Assembly: GCA_016192145.1 (NCBI GenBank)
Contig: JACPUT010000005.1
Coordinates: forward strand, 62,001 to 126,000
DNA: 64,000 nt
Origin: Acidobacteriota bacterium
Lineage (GTDB): Bacteria > Acidobacteriota > Holophagae > Holophagales > Holophagaceae
Direction of reading: 5' to 3'
Below the pieces are notes generated by a model. That model worked only from the letters and a program-made list of their open reading frames with translations. It made no database searches and was not told the DNA's origin. Positions 1 to 8,347 of the stretch are shown in pieces. A program made the position numbers and the translations under genes. Each line of letters opens with the position of its first letter. The first letter of the stretch is position 1.

Positions 1-1563
1 ATCGGGATAGCCATGGCCGTCCCAGCGCTCGTGGTGGTGCCGGATCACTCGCACCACGTCGAAGGGGAAGCGCAGATCCTTGAGGAAGATGGCGGCCAGA
101 TCCGGGTGCTGGCGAAGCTTCATCTTCTCCTCGGGAGTGAGCTGGGCCTTTTGCACGAGACCCGGATCCATCAGGAGCATGCCCACGTCGTGGAGGATGG
201 CCGCGATGGAGACGGCCTCCACGTCCTCCGAAGCCAGATCCAGCTTGAGGGCCACCTCCCGGGCCAGCCGGGCCGTGGCCACGCTGTGGCTGCGGAGGTC
301 CGGCAAGCGGCTTTCGGAGCTCTTGAGGATGCGGTGGCTCACGCTGAGGAAGGCCTGGTGATAGCGTTCGTGAAGCCGGGCCTCCTCCAGCTGCATGCCC
401 AGGATGCGGCCCATGCGCTGGATGATCTCCATCTCCGGCATGGAGAAGGGCTGATCCTCCTGCCGGAACACCATGAGCAGATCGTGGCCCGCGCTGGTCT
501 CGTTCATGAGCAGGGGCAGGTAGGTGGCGAAGGCGCCATCCAGCAGCGTTCCCTCGGGGATCTCGGCCTTGGCGACCACGCGCAGATCCTGCTCCCTCAC
601 GGTGGTGAGGTGGTAGGTCGCGTGGGCCATCACCTGCTGCTGAAGCGCCTCGCTGATCGGCAGGGGCGAGAAGCAGAGCAGCGGGCGGATCTCCTCGGGA
701 TCCTCCATCCAGAGCACCACGGCGGCCACGGGCACGATCTGGCTGATGAGGCTCGCCATTTCCCAGAAGTAGGCCCGCAGTTCGGGGCTCATCATGCCGC
801 GCTTGCGATGCTGGACCGGGGTGGGCCGGTTCGGCGCCATGATGCCCGATAGGGTTCGTTCGGCGGCCTCCCAGGGGAGGGCGCTGAAGCCCACCTGGGT
901 GTTTTCGTACCCGAAGAGCTTTTCGCCCACCGCCTGCCCCTGGGGGCCCACCTTGATGGAGGGGGTGTGGATCACGTCAGGCATGCCCGGGTAGGCCTCG
1001 GTGGTGGGGACCCATTTGGGCGCGTGCTCCGCGGGCGGCGGCGTCTGATTGATGAGTTCAGCCGCAGTGGGAAGGGGTTTGGCCTCCTTGGGCTTGGCGG
1101 GGCCGTAGACCCCGAACTCTTTCACGAGATCCACCAGCTCATGGCAGATGCGCAGCGTGGGAGCCTCGGCGCGTTCCAGATCGAAAGCATCCCCCCGGGT
1201 GGGATCCCGCTGGAGCAGCACGCCGATCTGGTCCCCCATCATGTAAACGGGGGTAATGAGGCAGCGGGGACGGTCCCCCAGGCCGAAGGTCGTCAATTCC
1301 AACGCATCGGCACTGTCGTTCACGGCGAAGCTGCGCTTCTCGCGAGCCACGCGCACCAGCAGGGGGTGCTGTTCCGGGAGTTCCTCCGGCGGCCGGGTGC
1401 CCCGGGGCCAGCCGTAGTGGCAGACCTCTTGGAACCCCATGGAGCCGGGTTTCCGCAGGTAGAGCACGCCCTTCGTGCTGCCGACTTCCTCCAGGCACCG
1501 ATAGATGGCCTGGGCGCAACGGGTGGCGAGGGCCTCGCCAAACAGGATGGGGGGTGGTGGCAT
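1..1563 (-). CDS. HD-GYP domain signalling protein (C-terminus beyond window)
   Basis: An open frame of 521 codons starts at ATG 1561-1563 and runs off the left edge, so the protein is incomplete here. The C-terminal part is an HD-GYP domain: the HD pair is in ILHDVG (about residues 456-461) and the diagnostic HHHERWDGHGYP sits at about 509-520. HD-GYP domains are typically cyclic-di-GMP phosphodiesterases, and the metal-binding residues visible here are intact. The first ~430 residues hold two GAF-like sensory regions (about 1-150 and 250-400) joined by a proline-rich linker; I assign GAF from overall pattern only. No transmembrane segment is apparent, so a cytoplasmic sensor-effector is likely. 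No strong ribosome-binding site is seen before the ATG. Confidence 0.85.
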   Translation of the reverse strand, partial: MPPPPILFGEALATRCAQAIYRCLEEVGSTKGVLYLRKPGSMGFQEVCHYGWPRGTRPPEELPEQHPLLVRVAREKRSFAVNDSADALELTTFGLGDRPRCLITPVYMMGDQIGVLLQRDPTRGDAFDLERAEAPTLRICHELVDLVKEFGVYGPAKPKEAKPLPTAAELINQTPPPAEHAPKWVPTTEAYPGMPDVIHTPSIKVGPQGQAVGEKLFGYENTQVGFSALPWEAAERTLSGIMAPNRPTPVQHRKRGMMSPELRAYFWEMASLISQIVPVAAVVLWMEDPEEIRPLLCFSPLPISEALQQQVMAHATYHLTTVREQDLRVVAKAEIPEGTLLDGAFATYLPLLMNETSAGHDLLMVFRQEDQPFSMPEMEIIQRMGRILGMQLEEARLHERYHQAFLSVSHRILKSSESRLPDLRSHSVATARLAREVALKLDLASEDVEAVSIAAILHDVGMLLMDPGLVQKAQLTPEEKMKLRQHPDLAAIFLKDLRFPFDVVRVIRHHHERWDGHGYPD

Positions 1564-1662
1564 GGTTGGTCAGCCTGGAAGGCCCAATGCTAGCCCAATC
1601 GCCCCAGGGATGTCACGCGAGGTTCATCGGGAATTTCCGATCTCACCTTAGCGCCATGGCCT

Positions 1663-2565
1663 TCAGGCCCACTTCCGTGGGGATTGCAGACTATCCACTC
1701 CCAGTTCCCGATCCAGCCAAAGGGTGAGCCCGGCCAGCTGGCGGCCATGGCCGCACTCGAAGGCCCGTCCCGCGAAGCCCCGCAGCCCCTTGACGGTGAG
1801 GGGCCAGTGGATCGTGGCCGAGATGCTCACGATGGCCTCCTCCCAGGCCTCGAAGCCATCCCGGATCTCGCGACCATCCAAGGGTGACACGAGCGGGAAG
1901 GCCGGATCCTGGGGAAGCACCTGTTCCAACCGATCCTTCACGTAGGGCAGCAGGGGCGCCATGAGGCCGCAGTGAAGGGGATGACGCACCGGCAGCAGGT
2001 CCGCCTTCAGGCAGTCCGGCTTCACCGCCGCCACGAAGGCCTCCAGGGCCGGAATGGGCCCCGACACCGTGCCCTGGGCCGTGCCATTCACATTGGAGAG
2101 TTCCAGCTCCGGGAAGGCCTCCAGGCGCCTGCGAATCTCCGGTTCCTTCATTCCGATGGCGTAGGCCATGCCCATGGTGCCCGGCCCGAAGCGGCGCTCG
2201 GCCTCATCCTCCGTGGCCCCGATGAGCGCCAGCGCGGCCTCCAGGGGCACCACCTCCGCCGCCACCAACGCGCTGAAGAACCCCATGCTGTGCCCCGTCG
2301 CCGCCGCTGGCAGGGGCATCCCCGCCGCCCGGTGTGCCCGGAACAATCCCACGCTGTGGCTCAGCACGGCGCAGGGCGCGTGCCGCTGGGATCGCAGCGC
2401 CTCCAGCGGTCCTTCCGCCATCCAGGTGCGCAGGGGATAGCCCGTGTGCGCTTCCGCCGCCACCATCGTCGCCACCCAAGCCGGATCCTCCGTCCACCCG
2501 GTGGACATGCCCACGGCCTCGGTCGCCTGACCGGGAAACAAGAGAAGGAAGGGCGCGTCGCTCAC
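1663..2565 (-). CDS. Malonyl-CoA:ACP transacylase-like acyltransferase (divergent FabD family)
   Basis: A 300-residue alpha/beta-hydrolase-type acyltransferase. The N-terminus has LLFPGQATEAVGM, the usual FabD opening. The nucleophile elbow is GHSMG with Ser about 93, and a candidate catalytic His lies in PVRHPLHCG. I chose GTG 2563-2565 because it places the FPGQ motif about eight residues in, as in FabD; an in-frame extension upstream would be translated from intergenic repeat. Two deviations are visible: the residue after the elbow is Phe rather than Glu, and the segment where FabD carries the carboxylate-binding Arg reads LALIGATEDEAE with no Arg. It may therefore use a non-malonyl acyl group. 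No fabH or fabG is adjacent; the upstream co-directional gene is a CoA-binding protein. Confidence 0.75.
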   Translation of the reverse strand: MSDAPFLLLFPGQATEAVGMSTGWTEDPAWVATMVAAEAHTGYPLRTWMAEGPLEALRSQRHAPCAVLSHSVGLFRAHRAAGMPLPAAATGHSMGFFSALVAAEVVPLEAALALIGATEDEAERRFGPGTMGMAYAIGMKEPEIRRRLEAFPELELSNVNGTAQGTVSGPIPALEAFVAAVKPDCLKADLLPVRHPLHCGLMAPLLPYVKDRLEQVLPQDPAFPLVSPLDGREIRDGFEAWEEAIVSISATIHWPLTVKGLRGFAGRAFECGHGRQLAGLTLWLDRELGVDSLQSPRKWA

Positions 2566-2605
2566 CCTTTGATGGTGACAAAGGGATGCCCCGGTCGGGT
2601 TGGAA

Positions 2606-2844
2606 AAGAAGAACGCGAAGGGCGCGAATGAAAGCGCGAAGAGCGCGAAGGGACCTCGACCCACTCGTCAGTCATCCCCTGTGGAAGCGGCGCCCGGCGG
2701 GCCTTCATGGGCCCGCTCAGCGCCGCTCCCCCAGGAAAGTCCAGCCAAGCTGGACCTTGGGCCGCAGGCCCGGATGACATTGCCCTTCAGCCTGAACAGA
2801 CATTCGCGCCCTTCGCGCTTTTCTTCGCGCTATTCGCGTTCCAA
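2606..2844. repeat. Nested palindromic element, copy 1
   Basis: The 310-bp gap 2566-2875 holds no gene. It contains a structured element: a left arm of GCGAA words (about 2606-2652), a GC-rich core palindrome (about 2673-2736) and an inverted right arm at 2803-2844. The right arm is identical over 42 bp to 4666-4707. In the core, a GCGGCGC/GGCGGGCC half pairs with GGCCCGC/GCGCCGC around a short TTCAT loop. Nothing resembling a transposase is nearby. Confidence 0.8.
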
Positions 2845-2875
2845 ATCCGTACCGCCCGACCAATTCCGCGAACGA

Positions 2876-3289
2876 TCAGTCCCACTCCCGGTATCCGATC
2901 ACCACCAGGATGCACGCCCCGTTGGCGATGACCTCCAGGCCCGCCGCCTCGGCTTCCCGCACCGCGGCCTGGCTCTCCGCGCCGGGCTGCATCCAAATGG
3001 ACTTCACGCCGGCGGCGATGGCCTCCTTCACCACCTGCTCCGTGATCTTCGGCGGCGTGATCACGCTGATGCCCGTCACCCGCTTGGGCAGGGCCGAAAG
3101 CGAGGGATAGGCCTTCAGTCCCTCGATCTCGTCCGCCCGGGGATTGATGGGGAACACCTCCATGCCGTGCTGTTGGTAGCAGCGCAGCACCTTGTTGCCG
3201 TACTTGTCGCGGTCGCTGCTAGCCCCCACCACGGCCCAGGGCCCGGCGGCGAGGAAGGCTTCGACCTTGGCTTGGATGGAGGTGGACAT
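2876..3289 (-). CDS. CoA-binding domain protein (YccU-like)
   Basis: A 137-residue stand-alone Rossmann-fold CoA-binding domain. It shows WAVVGASSDRDKYGNKV near the N-terminus, then VFPINPRADEIEGLKAYPSL, SVITPPK and the closing IANGACILVV. These match the small YccU/CoA_binding_2 family, whose members bind CoA-type nucleotides but whose cellular role is poorly defined. Start ATG 3287-3289 gives the family's usual length. It is transcribed leftward, toward the FabD-like gene, with the nested palindrome in between, and diverges from the kinase-like gene at 3335, only 45 bp away. Confidence 0.85.
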   Translation of the reverse strand: MSTSIQAKVEAFLAAGPWAVVGASSDRDKYGNKVLRCYQQHGMEVFPINPRADEIEGLKAYPSLSALPKRVTGISVITPPKITEQVVKEAIAAGVKSIWMQPGAESQAAVREAEAAGLEVIANGACILVVIGYREWD

Positions 3290-3334
3290 GCGGGGCTCCC
3301 GAAGGCCCCAGGATCCCATAAGCTGAAGAGGTCC

Positions 3335-4342
3335 ATGCACGTCTCCTCCACCGCCCAGCCCTGGCACCAGGTGCCCATCCATCTCCGGCGCTCCTACTGG
3401 GAGCTGGAGGAAGGTGAGCGCCACGCCCTCCGCGGTGCGATGGAACGGGAGGCTGAAGCGCTGGCCAACGATCTGGATGCCACCGAGGCCGCCTACGCCG
3501 CCCTCCCCGACACCCTCCGCGGCCGCCTCGTGAACGCCGACCTCATGGCCACCCTCCTGCCCACCCTCCGGGCCAACCCCACCCAGGGCTACGAGGCCCT
3601 CGAGGATCCCGGGGGCCACGCCGTGGTGCACCTCAACACCCTCGGCAAGCGCCTGCGGGACCGCGCCCTGCAGCTGGCGGGCTCCACCCCGGTGCTCATC
3701 CTCATGGGCGGCCAGGCCTCGGGCAAAACCACCGGCGCCTGGGCCCTGGGCCGCGCCTTCGGCGCCGTGTTCGATGCCCCCCACACGGATCCCGAGACCC
3801 TGGCCTTCCTCGTGCGACGCATCCGCGACGACTGGCCCTGGGCCCAGATCCACCTGGCCTACGCGGATCGCAGCCCCGAGAGCAGCCTCTACGCCATGCT
3901 CGATCGCTCCGAGCGGGAGGGCCGCTACGTCCCCCTGGATCGCATGGCCCGCACCCACGCCCGGGCCCCCCACACCTTCCTGGGCCTGGCCTCCCTCCAG
4001 GACGAAGGTCTCTGCCTCTACCACGTCCGCACCCGCTGGAACGCCACCCCCGTCGTCACCGAGGGGGAAGAAGCCGTGACCGGTGTCGCCGGCAGGCAAA
4101 AACCCGCCGAAAGCGCCGTTGCCTGGCGTCTCCAAACGGCGTACCTTGCTCATCTAAGGACAATCCCGCATGACCCATCAGCCAGGCACCCGCGAGACGT
4201 TCTCGCTGGCCTCAACCGAACCCTTGAGCCATGGCGACGGGCCGAAGCCCACCATCTCCTCCAGCGACTTTCTGAGAATGTGGCAGGAGGAAGTCCCCAA
4301 GGTCGTCCAGGCCCACAAGGATCACCACCGCCAAGTGCGTGA
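3335..4342 (+). CDS. Zeta-toxin-like P-loop kinase
   Basis: A 335-residue protein with an N-terminal helical region (residues 1-115) and a Walker A motif GGQASGKT at about 125-132 following the hydrophobic strand PVLILM. After the P-loop comes a region with AYADRSPESSLYAMLDRSEREGRYVPLDRMARTH, written here as separate parts of the lid-type segment seen in zeta toxin/kinase proteins. Such proteins phosphorylate UDP-sugars or other small substrates; the substrate here is unknown. ATG 3335-3337 follows GAAGAGG with good spacing. The last ~58 codons (from 4170) have poor GC3 while a different frame there has good GC3, so the true C-terminus may be shorter or frameshifted. No antitoxin of the epsilon type is recognisable. 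Confidence 0.6.
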   Translation: MHVSSTAQPWHQVPIHLRRSYWELEEGERHALRGAMEREAEALANDLDATEAAYAALPDTLRGRLVNADLMATLLPTLRANPTQGYEALEDPGGHAVVHLNTLGKRLRDRALQLAGSTPVLILMGGQASGKTTGAWALGRAFGAVFDAPHTDPETLAFLVRRIRDDWPWAQIHLAYADRSPESSLYAMLDRSEREGRYVPLDRMARTHARAPHTFLGLASLQDEGLCLYHVRTRWNATPVVTEGEEAVTGVAGRQKPAESAVAWRLQTAYLAHLRTIPHDPSARHPRDVLAGLNRTLEPWRRAEAHHLLQRLSENVAGGSPQGRPGPQGSPPPSA

Positions 4343-4361
4343 AGCCCTCGGCCTCGACTGA
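4170..4361 (+). CDS. Small 63-residue protein overlapping the kinase 3' end
   Basis: ATG 4170-4172 is preceded by AAGGA (4156-4160) and an in-frame TAA at 4155-4157. The frame encodes a hydrophilic, largely helical peptide ending in WQEEVPKVVQAHKDHHRQVR plus a short tail. Its third codon positions are almost all G or C, as in real genes of this window, whereas the overlapping kinase frame has AT-rich third positions. I do not recognise the family. It could be a translationally coupled partner of the kinase, or the genuine tail of the kinase after a frameshift. Confidence 0.5.
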   Translation: MTHQPGTRETFSLASTEPLSHGDGPKPTISSSDFLRMWQEEVPKVVQAHKDHHRQVREALGLD

Positions 4362-4382
4362 AGGTTTAGAGACCTCCCCTGA

Positions 4383-4410
4383 AATCAGGCCACCTCCGGG
4401 TGGCCTGATT
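4383..4410. terminator. Terminator-like hairpin after the 63-residue frame
   Basis: A perfect 12-bp stem (4383-4394 with 4399-4410) closes on a TCCG loop 22 bp after the stop codon. No T-run follows on either strand, so intrinsic termination is likely but not certain. Confidence 0.5.
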
Positions 4411-4445
4411 CGTGGTGGGGAAGCACCCGTGGACAATCGCCTTCC

Positions 4446-4707
4446 GAACGCGAAAAGCGCGAAGAAAAGCGCGAGGGGCGCGAATGGAGCCCGGTGCGGC
4501 CTGGGCTCTTCCCATGGCAAGCAAGACCTGAACTCAGAAGCCGCAGAAGAGAGCATCACCCAACCACCGGCCATCCCCTGTGAGGGCGGCGCAGGGTGGG
4601 CCCTCATAGGCCCGCCCAGCGCCGCCCTCACAGGGGATGGCCCTGCCCCGCAGCTCGAAGGAGCCTTCGCGCCCTTCGCGCTTTTCTTCGCGCTATTCGC
4701 GTTCCAA
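4446..4707. repeat. Nested palindromic element, copy 2
   Basis: The 673-bp gap 4362-5034 has no convincing gene. It contains the second nested palindrome. Outer arms are 4446-4484 and 4666-4707, inverted with about three mismatches over 39-40 bp. The core has a perfect 22-bp inverted repeat (4571-4592 with 4619-4640), extended inward by GGGTGGGCC/GGCCCGCCC to a loop of CTCATA. Core and right arm match copy 1 at 2606-2844. Confidence 0.85.
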
Positions 4708-4935
4708 CTCACCCCCGGTAGTGCGCCTCCAGGAACCCCAACCGATGCCGTTCGTGGGCCCCGTCATGTACTCCGCATGCTCACCGGGCTGGGGACGGCC
4801 TGAAGGTCGCAGGGGCATGGCTCACCTCCCCGCCATTGCGGCGCGGGCCGTCGCGGAAGCCAAGGCCCAAACGCCGGAGATGACGAAGTGTCAGCGCCGG
4901 CGCCAGGGTTTGAATCGAGCCATGGAAAAAGCAAA

Positions 4936-5009
4936 CCAGAGATGAACAGAGATGAACGGAGATGAGATGCTCGTTGCTTTTATCTCCGTTCATCTCTGTT
5001 CATCTCTGG
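4936..5009. repeat. ATGAACAG-type inverted repeat between convergent genes
   Basis: A perfect 28-bp inverted repeat: 4936-4963 pairs with 4982-5009 across an 18-nt loop. Each arm is itself built from reiterated GAGATGAAC words. A T-rich stretch follows on the + strand (5011-5026) and an A-rich one precedes the left arm, so it could end transcription from both sides. The same word family recurs at 23672-23760. Confidence 0.8.
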
Positions 5010-5034
5010 CTCGTTTTTGTTTTTCTCCCCGCCC

Positions 5035-8000
5035 TCACAGGCTCTGCAGCGCCCGCACCGTCAGCGAACTCCGTAGCGTATCCACGGCCTCACAGGCGGC
5101 CAGGGCCGCGTTCATGTTCGTCAGACAGGGGATCTTCAGCCGCAGGGATTCCCGGCGGATGGCGCCTTCGTCGAAGAATGCGTCACGGCCCAGGGGCGTG
5201 TTGATCACCCACTGGATCTCGCCGTTCTTCAGCAGGTCCACCGCGTGGGGCCGGCCCTCGTTCACCTTGAAGATGCGGCGCACCTTGTAGCCCACGGTCT
5301 CCAGATGCCGCGCCGTACCTTCCGTGGCGCAGAGGCCGAAGCCCATGGAGGTGAGCTTGCCCGCCAGCTCCTTGAGCTTCCCCTTGTCCGCGTCGTTCAC
5401 GCTGATGAACACGGTGCCGCTCAGGGGCAGCGGAATTCCCGCCGCCACCAACGCCTTGGCGTAGGCCTCGCCGAAGGTGTCGCCGATGCCCATCACCTCG
5501 CCCGTGCTCTTCATCTCGGGCCCGAGCACCGGATCCACACCGGGGAATTTCGCGAAGGGGAAGACCACGCCCTTCACGGCCACCGCCAGGGCCACCCCAT
5601 CCTGCACGTGCTGCTCGTCCAGCGTCTGCCCCAGGCCGATGCGGGCCGCGATGCCCGCCCAGTCCTGGCCCGTGGCCTTGCTGATGAAGGGCACCGTGCG
5701 GCTGGCGCGGGGGTTCGCCTCCAGGCAGTAGGGCACGCCATCCTTCACGGCCCACTGCAGGTTCATGAGGCCCCGCACGCCGATCTCCAGGGCCAGCTGG
5801 CGGCTCTGAGCCTTCACCGTCTCCAGCACCGAGGCCTCCACGCCCAGGGGCGGGAAGACGCCGAAGCTATCGCCGCTGTGGACGCCCGCCTCCTCGATGT
5901 GGGCCATGACGCCGGCGATGGCCACGCGGTGCCCATCGCAGACGAGGTCCACGTCCAGTTCCTGGGCGCCATCCAGGTAGCGGTCCAGCAACACGGGCTG
6001 ATCCTCGTTCACCGCCGCCGCCTCGCGGAGGTACTTCTCCAGCCCCTCGTCATCGAAGACCACGGCCATGCCGCGGCCGCCCAGCACGAAGCTGGGGCGC
6101 ACCATCACGGGGTAGTGGATGTCGTGGGCGATCGTGCGGGCCTGTTCCAGGCTGGAGGCCATGCCCCACTTGGCCACGGGGATGGCGAGCTTCTGGAGCA
6201 CCTGGCCAAAGCGCTCGCGATCCTCGGCGTCGTTGATGGCCTGCATGGGCGTGCCCAGCAGGGTGACGCCTTCCGCATCCAGTCGGCCCGCCAGCTTGAG
6301 CGGCGTTTGCCCGCCGAACTGGGCAAATACTCCGAGAAGCTTGCCGTTGGCGCCCTCACGGCGGATCACACTCTTCACGTGCTCGTGGGTGAGGGGCTCG
6401 AAGTAGAGGCGGTCGCTGGTGTCGAAGTCCGTGCTCACCGTCTCCGGGTTGCAGTTGATGAGGATGGCCTCCACCCCGCTGGCGCGGATGGCCTCCACCG
6501 CCTGCACGCAGCAGCAGTCGAACTCCACGCCCTGGCCGATGCGGTTGGGGCCGGAGCCCAGCACGATGGCCTTGGGACGGTCGGAAGGCGCGGCCTCGCT
6601 GGCGTCGCCGTATTCCCAGGTGCCGTAGAGGTAGGGCGTCTCCGCGACGAACTCCCCAGCGCAGGTGTCCACCCGCTTGTAGACCGGGTGGATGCCCAGG
6701 GCGTGGCGCCGCTTCTTCACCTCGAAGTCCGAGCCGCCGCAGAAGGTGGCGATCTGACCGTCGCTGAAGCCCGCGCGCTTGGCCTTCTCCAGCAGTTCCT
6801 CCGGCAGGCGATCCACGCTGAAGCCGCGCAGGCGGCCCTCGAGGATGACGATCTCCTCGATCTCGCGGAGGAACCAGGTGGTCACCTTCGTGAGGCGGTG
6901 CAGTTCCTCAACGGTGTGGCCCGCCTTGAGGGCGTGGTAGAGCCAGAAGAGGCGCTGGGGGCCCGGGATGAGCAGATGCTCCCGCAGGCGGCTCAGGTCC
7001 AGCTTGCCCTCCAGGGCGCCGGCGAGGCCGGGGTGGCCTTCTTCCAGGGAGCGCACGGCCTTCTGCAGCGACTCCTGGAAGGAGCGGCCGATGGCCATGA
7101 CCTCGCCCACGCTCTTCATCTGCGTGCCGAGCACCGCCTGGGCCGTGGGGAACTTCTCGAAGGTGAAGCGGGGGATCTTCACCACCACGTAGTCGAGCAC
7201 GGGTTCGAAGGCCGCCTTCGTCTTCTGCGTGATGGCGTTGGGCAGCTCCCAGAGGCGGTAGCCCAGGGCCAGCTTCGTGGCCACCCAGGCGATGGGGAAG
7301 CCCGTGGCCTTGGAGGCCAGCGCGGAGCTGCGGCTCACGCGGGGGTTCATCTCGATGACGATGATGCGGGCATCCTCGGGATTCAGCGCGAACTGCACGT
7401 TGCTGCCGCCCGTCTCCACTCCCACGCCGCGCATGATGGCCTTGGCGGCCTCGCGCATGCGCTGGTACTCGGGGTCGGTCAGCGTGAGGGCCGGCGCCAC
7501 GGTGATGCTGTCGCCCGTGTGCACGCCCATGGGGTCGATGTTCTCGATGGAGCAGATGACCTCGACGTTGTCGTCCAAATCCCGCACCACCTCCAGCTCG
7601 AACTCCTTCCAGCCGAGGATGCTCTCCTCGATGAGCAGCTGCCGCGTGGGCGAGAGGTCCAGGCCCCGGAGCACGATGGTCTCGAACTCCTCGACGTTGT
7701 AGGCGATGCCGCCGCCCGAGCCGCCCAGGGTGAAGGAGGGCCGGATGATGGCCGGGAAGCCCGTCACCTTCAGCAGCTCCCGCGCCTCTTCCAGGCTGTG
7801 GGCGAAGCCACCCCGGCAGGTCTCCAGGCCCAGCTCGTCCATGAGCTTCTTGAAGACCTCGCGATCCTCGCCCCGCTCGATGGCGTCCGGCTGCGCGCCG
7901 ATGAGCTGCACCCCGAGCCGCGCGAAGAGCCCCGACTTGTGGGCCTCCATGGCCAGGTTCAGCGCCGTCTGCCCGCCCACCGTGGGCAGCACCGCGTCGG

Positions 8001-8247
8001 GTTTCTCCACCTCGAGGATCTTCTCCAGCACCGCCAGCGTCAGCGGCTCGATGTACGTGCGATCCGCCCGCGCCGGATCCGTCATGATCGACGCCGGGTT
8101 CGAGTTCAGCAGGATCGTGCGGATCCCCTCCTCCCGCAGCGCCTTCAGCGCCTGGGTGCCGGAGTAGTCGAACTCGCAGGCCTGCCCGATCTGAATGGGC
8201 CCGCTGCCGAGGACGAGGACGGAGTGGATGTCAGAGCGCTTGGGCAT
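5035..8247 (-). CDS. carB: Carbamoyl-phosphate synthase large subunit
   Basis: A full-length 1070-residue CarB, which makes carbamoyl phosphate from ammonia, bicarbonate and two ATP for arginine and pyrimidine synthesis. It opens with [20 protein letters not shown] and repeats the same ATP-grasp motif in the second half ([20 protein letters not shown]), the known internal duplication. The carboxyphosphate half, oligomerisation region, carbamate half and C-terminal allosteric MGS-like domain (from about residue 930) are all present. It lies downstream of carA with a 100-bp gap that holds a GCGAA-family inverted repeat, an unusual interruption for this pair. Confidence 0.98.
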   Translation of the reverse strand: MPKRSDIHSVLVLGSGPIQIGQACEFDYSGTQALKALREEGIRTILLNSNPASIMTDPARADRTYIEPLTLAVLEKILEVEKPDAVLPTVGGQTALNLAMEAHKSGLFARLGVQLIGAQPDAIERGEDREVFKKLMDELGLETCRGGFAHSLEEARELLKVTGFPAIIRPSFTLGGSGGGIAYNVEEFETIVLRGLDLSPTRQLLIEESILGWKEFELEVVRDLDDNVEVICSIENIDPMGVHTGDSITVAPALTLTDPEYQRMREAAKAIMRGVGVETGGSNVQFALNPEDARIIVIEMNPRVSRSSALASKATGFPIAWVATKLALGYRLWELPNAITQKTKAAFEPVLDYVVVKIPRFTFEKFPTAQAVLGTQMKSVGEVMAIGRSFQESLQKAVRSLEEGHPGLAGALEGKLDLSRLREHLLIPGPQRLFWLYHALKAGHTVEELHRLTKVTTWFLREIEEIVILEGRLRGFSVDRLPEELLEKAKRAGFSDGQIATFCGGSDFEVKKRRHALGIHPVYKRVDTCAGEFVAETPYLYGTWEYGDASEAAPSDRPKAIVLGSGPNRIGQGVEFDCCCVQAVEAIRASGVEAILINCNPETVSTDFDTSDRLYFEPLTHEHVKSVIRREGANGKLLGVFAQFGGQTPLKLAGRLDAEGVTLLGTPMQAINDAEDRERFGQVLQKLAIPVAKWGMASSLEQARTIAHDIHYPVMVRPSFVLGGRGMAVVFDDEGLEKYLREAAAVNEDQPVLLDRYLDGAQELDVDLVCDGHRVAIAGVMAHIEEAGVHSGDSFGVFPPLGVEASVLETVKAQSRQLALEIGVRGLMNLQWAVKDGVPYCLEANPRASRTVPFISKATGQDWAGIAARIGLGQTLDEQHVQDGVALAVAVKGVVFPFAKFPGVDPVLGPEMKSTGEVMGIGDTFGEAYAKALVAAGIPLPLSGTVFISVNDADKGKLKELAGKLTSMGFGLCATEGTARHLETVGYKVRRIFKVNEGRPHAVDLLKNGEIQWVINTPLGRDAFFDEGAIRRESLRLKIPCLTNMNAALAACEAVDTLRSSLTVRALQSL

Positions 8248-8260
8248 GGGAAACCTTTTT

Positions 8261-8347
8261 AACCGCGAATGACGCGAATGAACGCGAATGAGGACAAGGC
8301 AGCGAACGTCGGAATCCCATTCGCGTCAATTGGCGTCATTCGCGGTT
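8261..8347. repeat. GCGAATG inverted repeat between carA and carB
   Basis: Left arm 8261-8291 consists of three GCGAATGA-type words and right arm 8318-8347 is its approximate reverse complement. It fills nearly the whole carA-carB gap. The first transcribed arm ends directly at the carA stop codon. It belongs to the same word family as the arms of the nested palindromes. Confidence 0.8.

Noticed and set aside
2566-2664. An N-terminal extension of the FabD-like protein by 33 residues
   Set aside because: The extension is translated from the GCGAA repeat (Phe/Ala-rich) and has no counterpart in the family; GTG 2563-2565 fits better.
3335-4361. A complete epsilon-zeta toxin-antitoxin module
   Set aside because: The small frame lies downstream and overlaps the kinase, and no epsilon-like three-helix protein is recognisable upstream.
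5245-8262. A 1005-codon open frame antisense to carB, and similar long frames opposite the decarboxylase, motA-motB and the MASE1 kinase
   Set aside because: They mirror genuine GC3-biased genes on the other strand; the products are His/Gly/Leu-rich with no domain pattern, as expected of shadows in GC-rich DNA.
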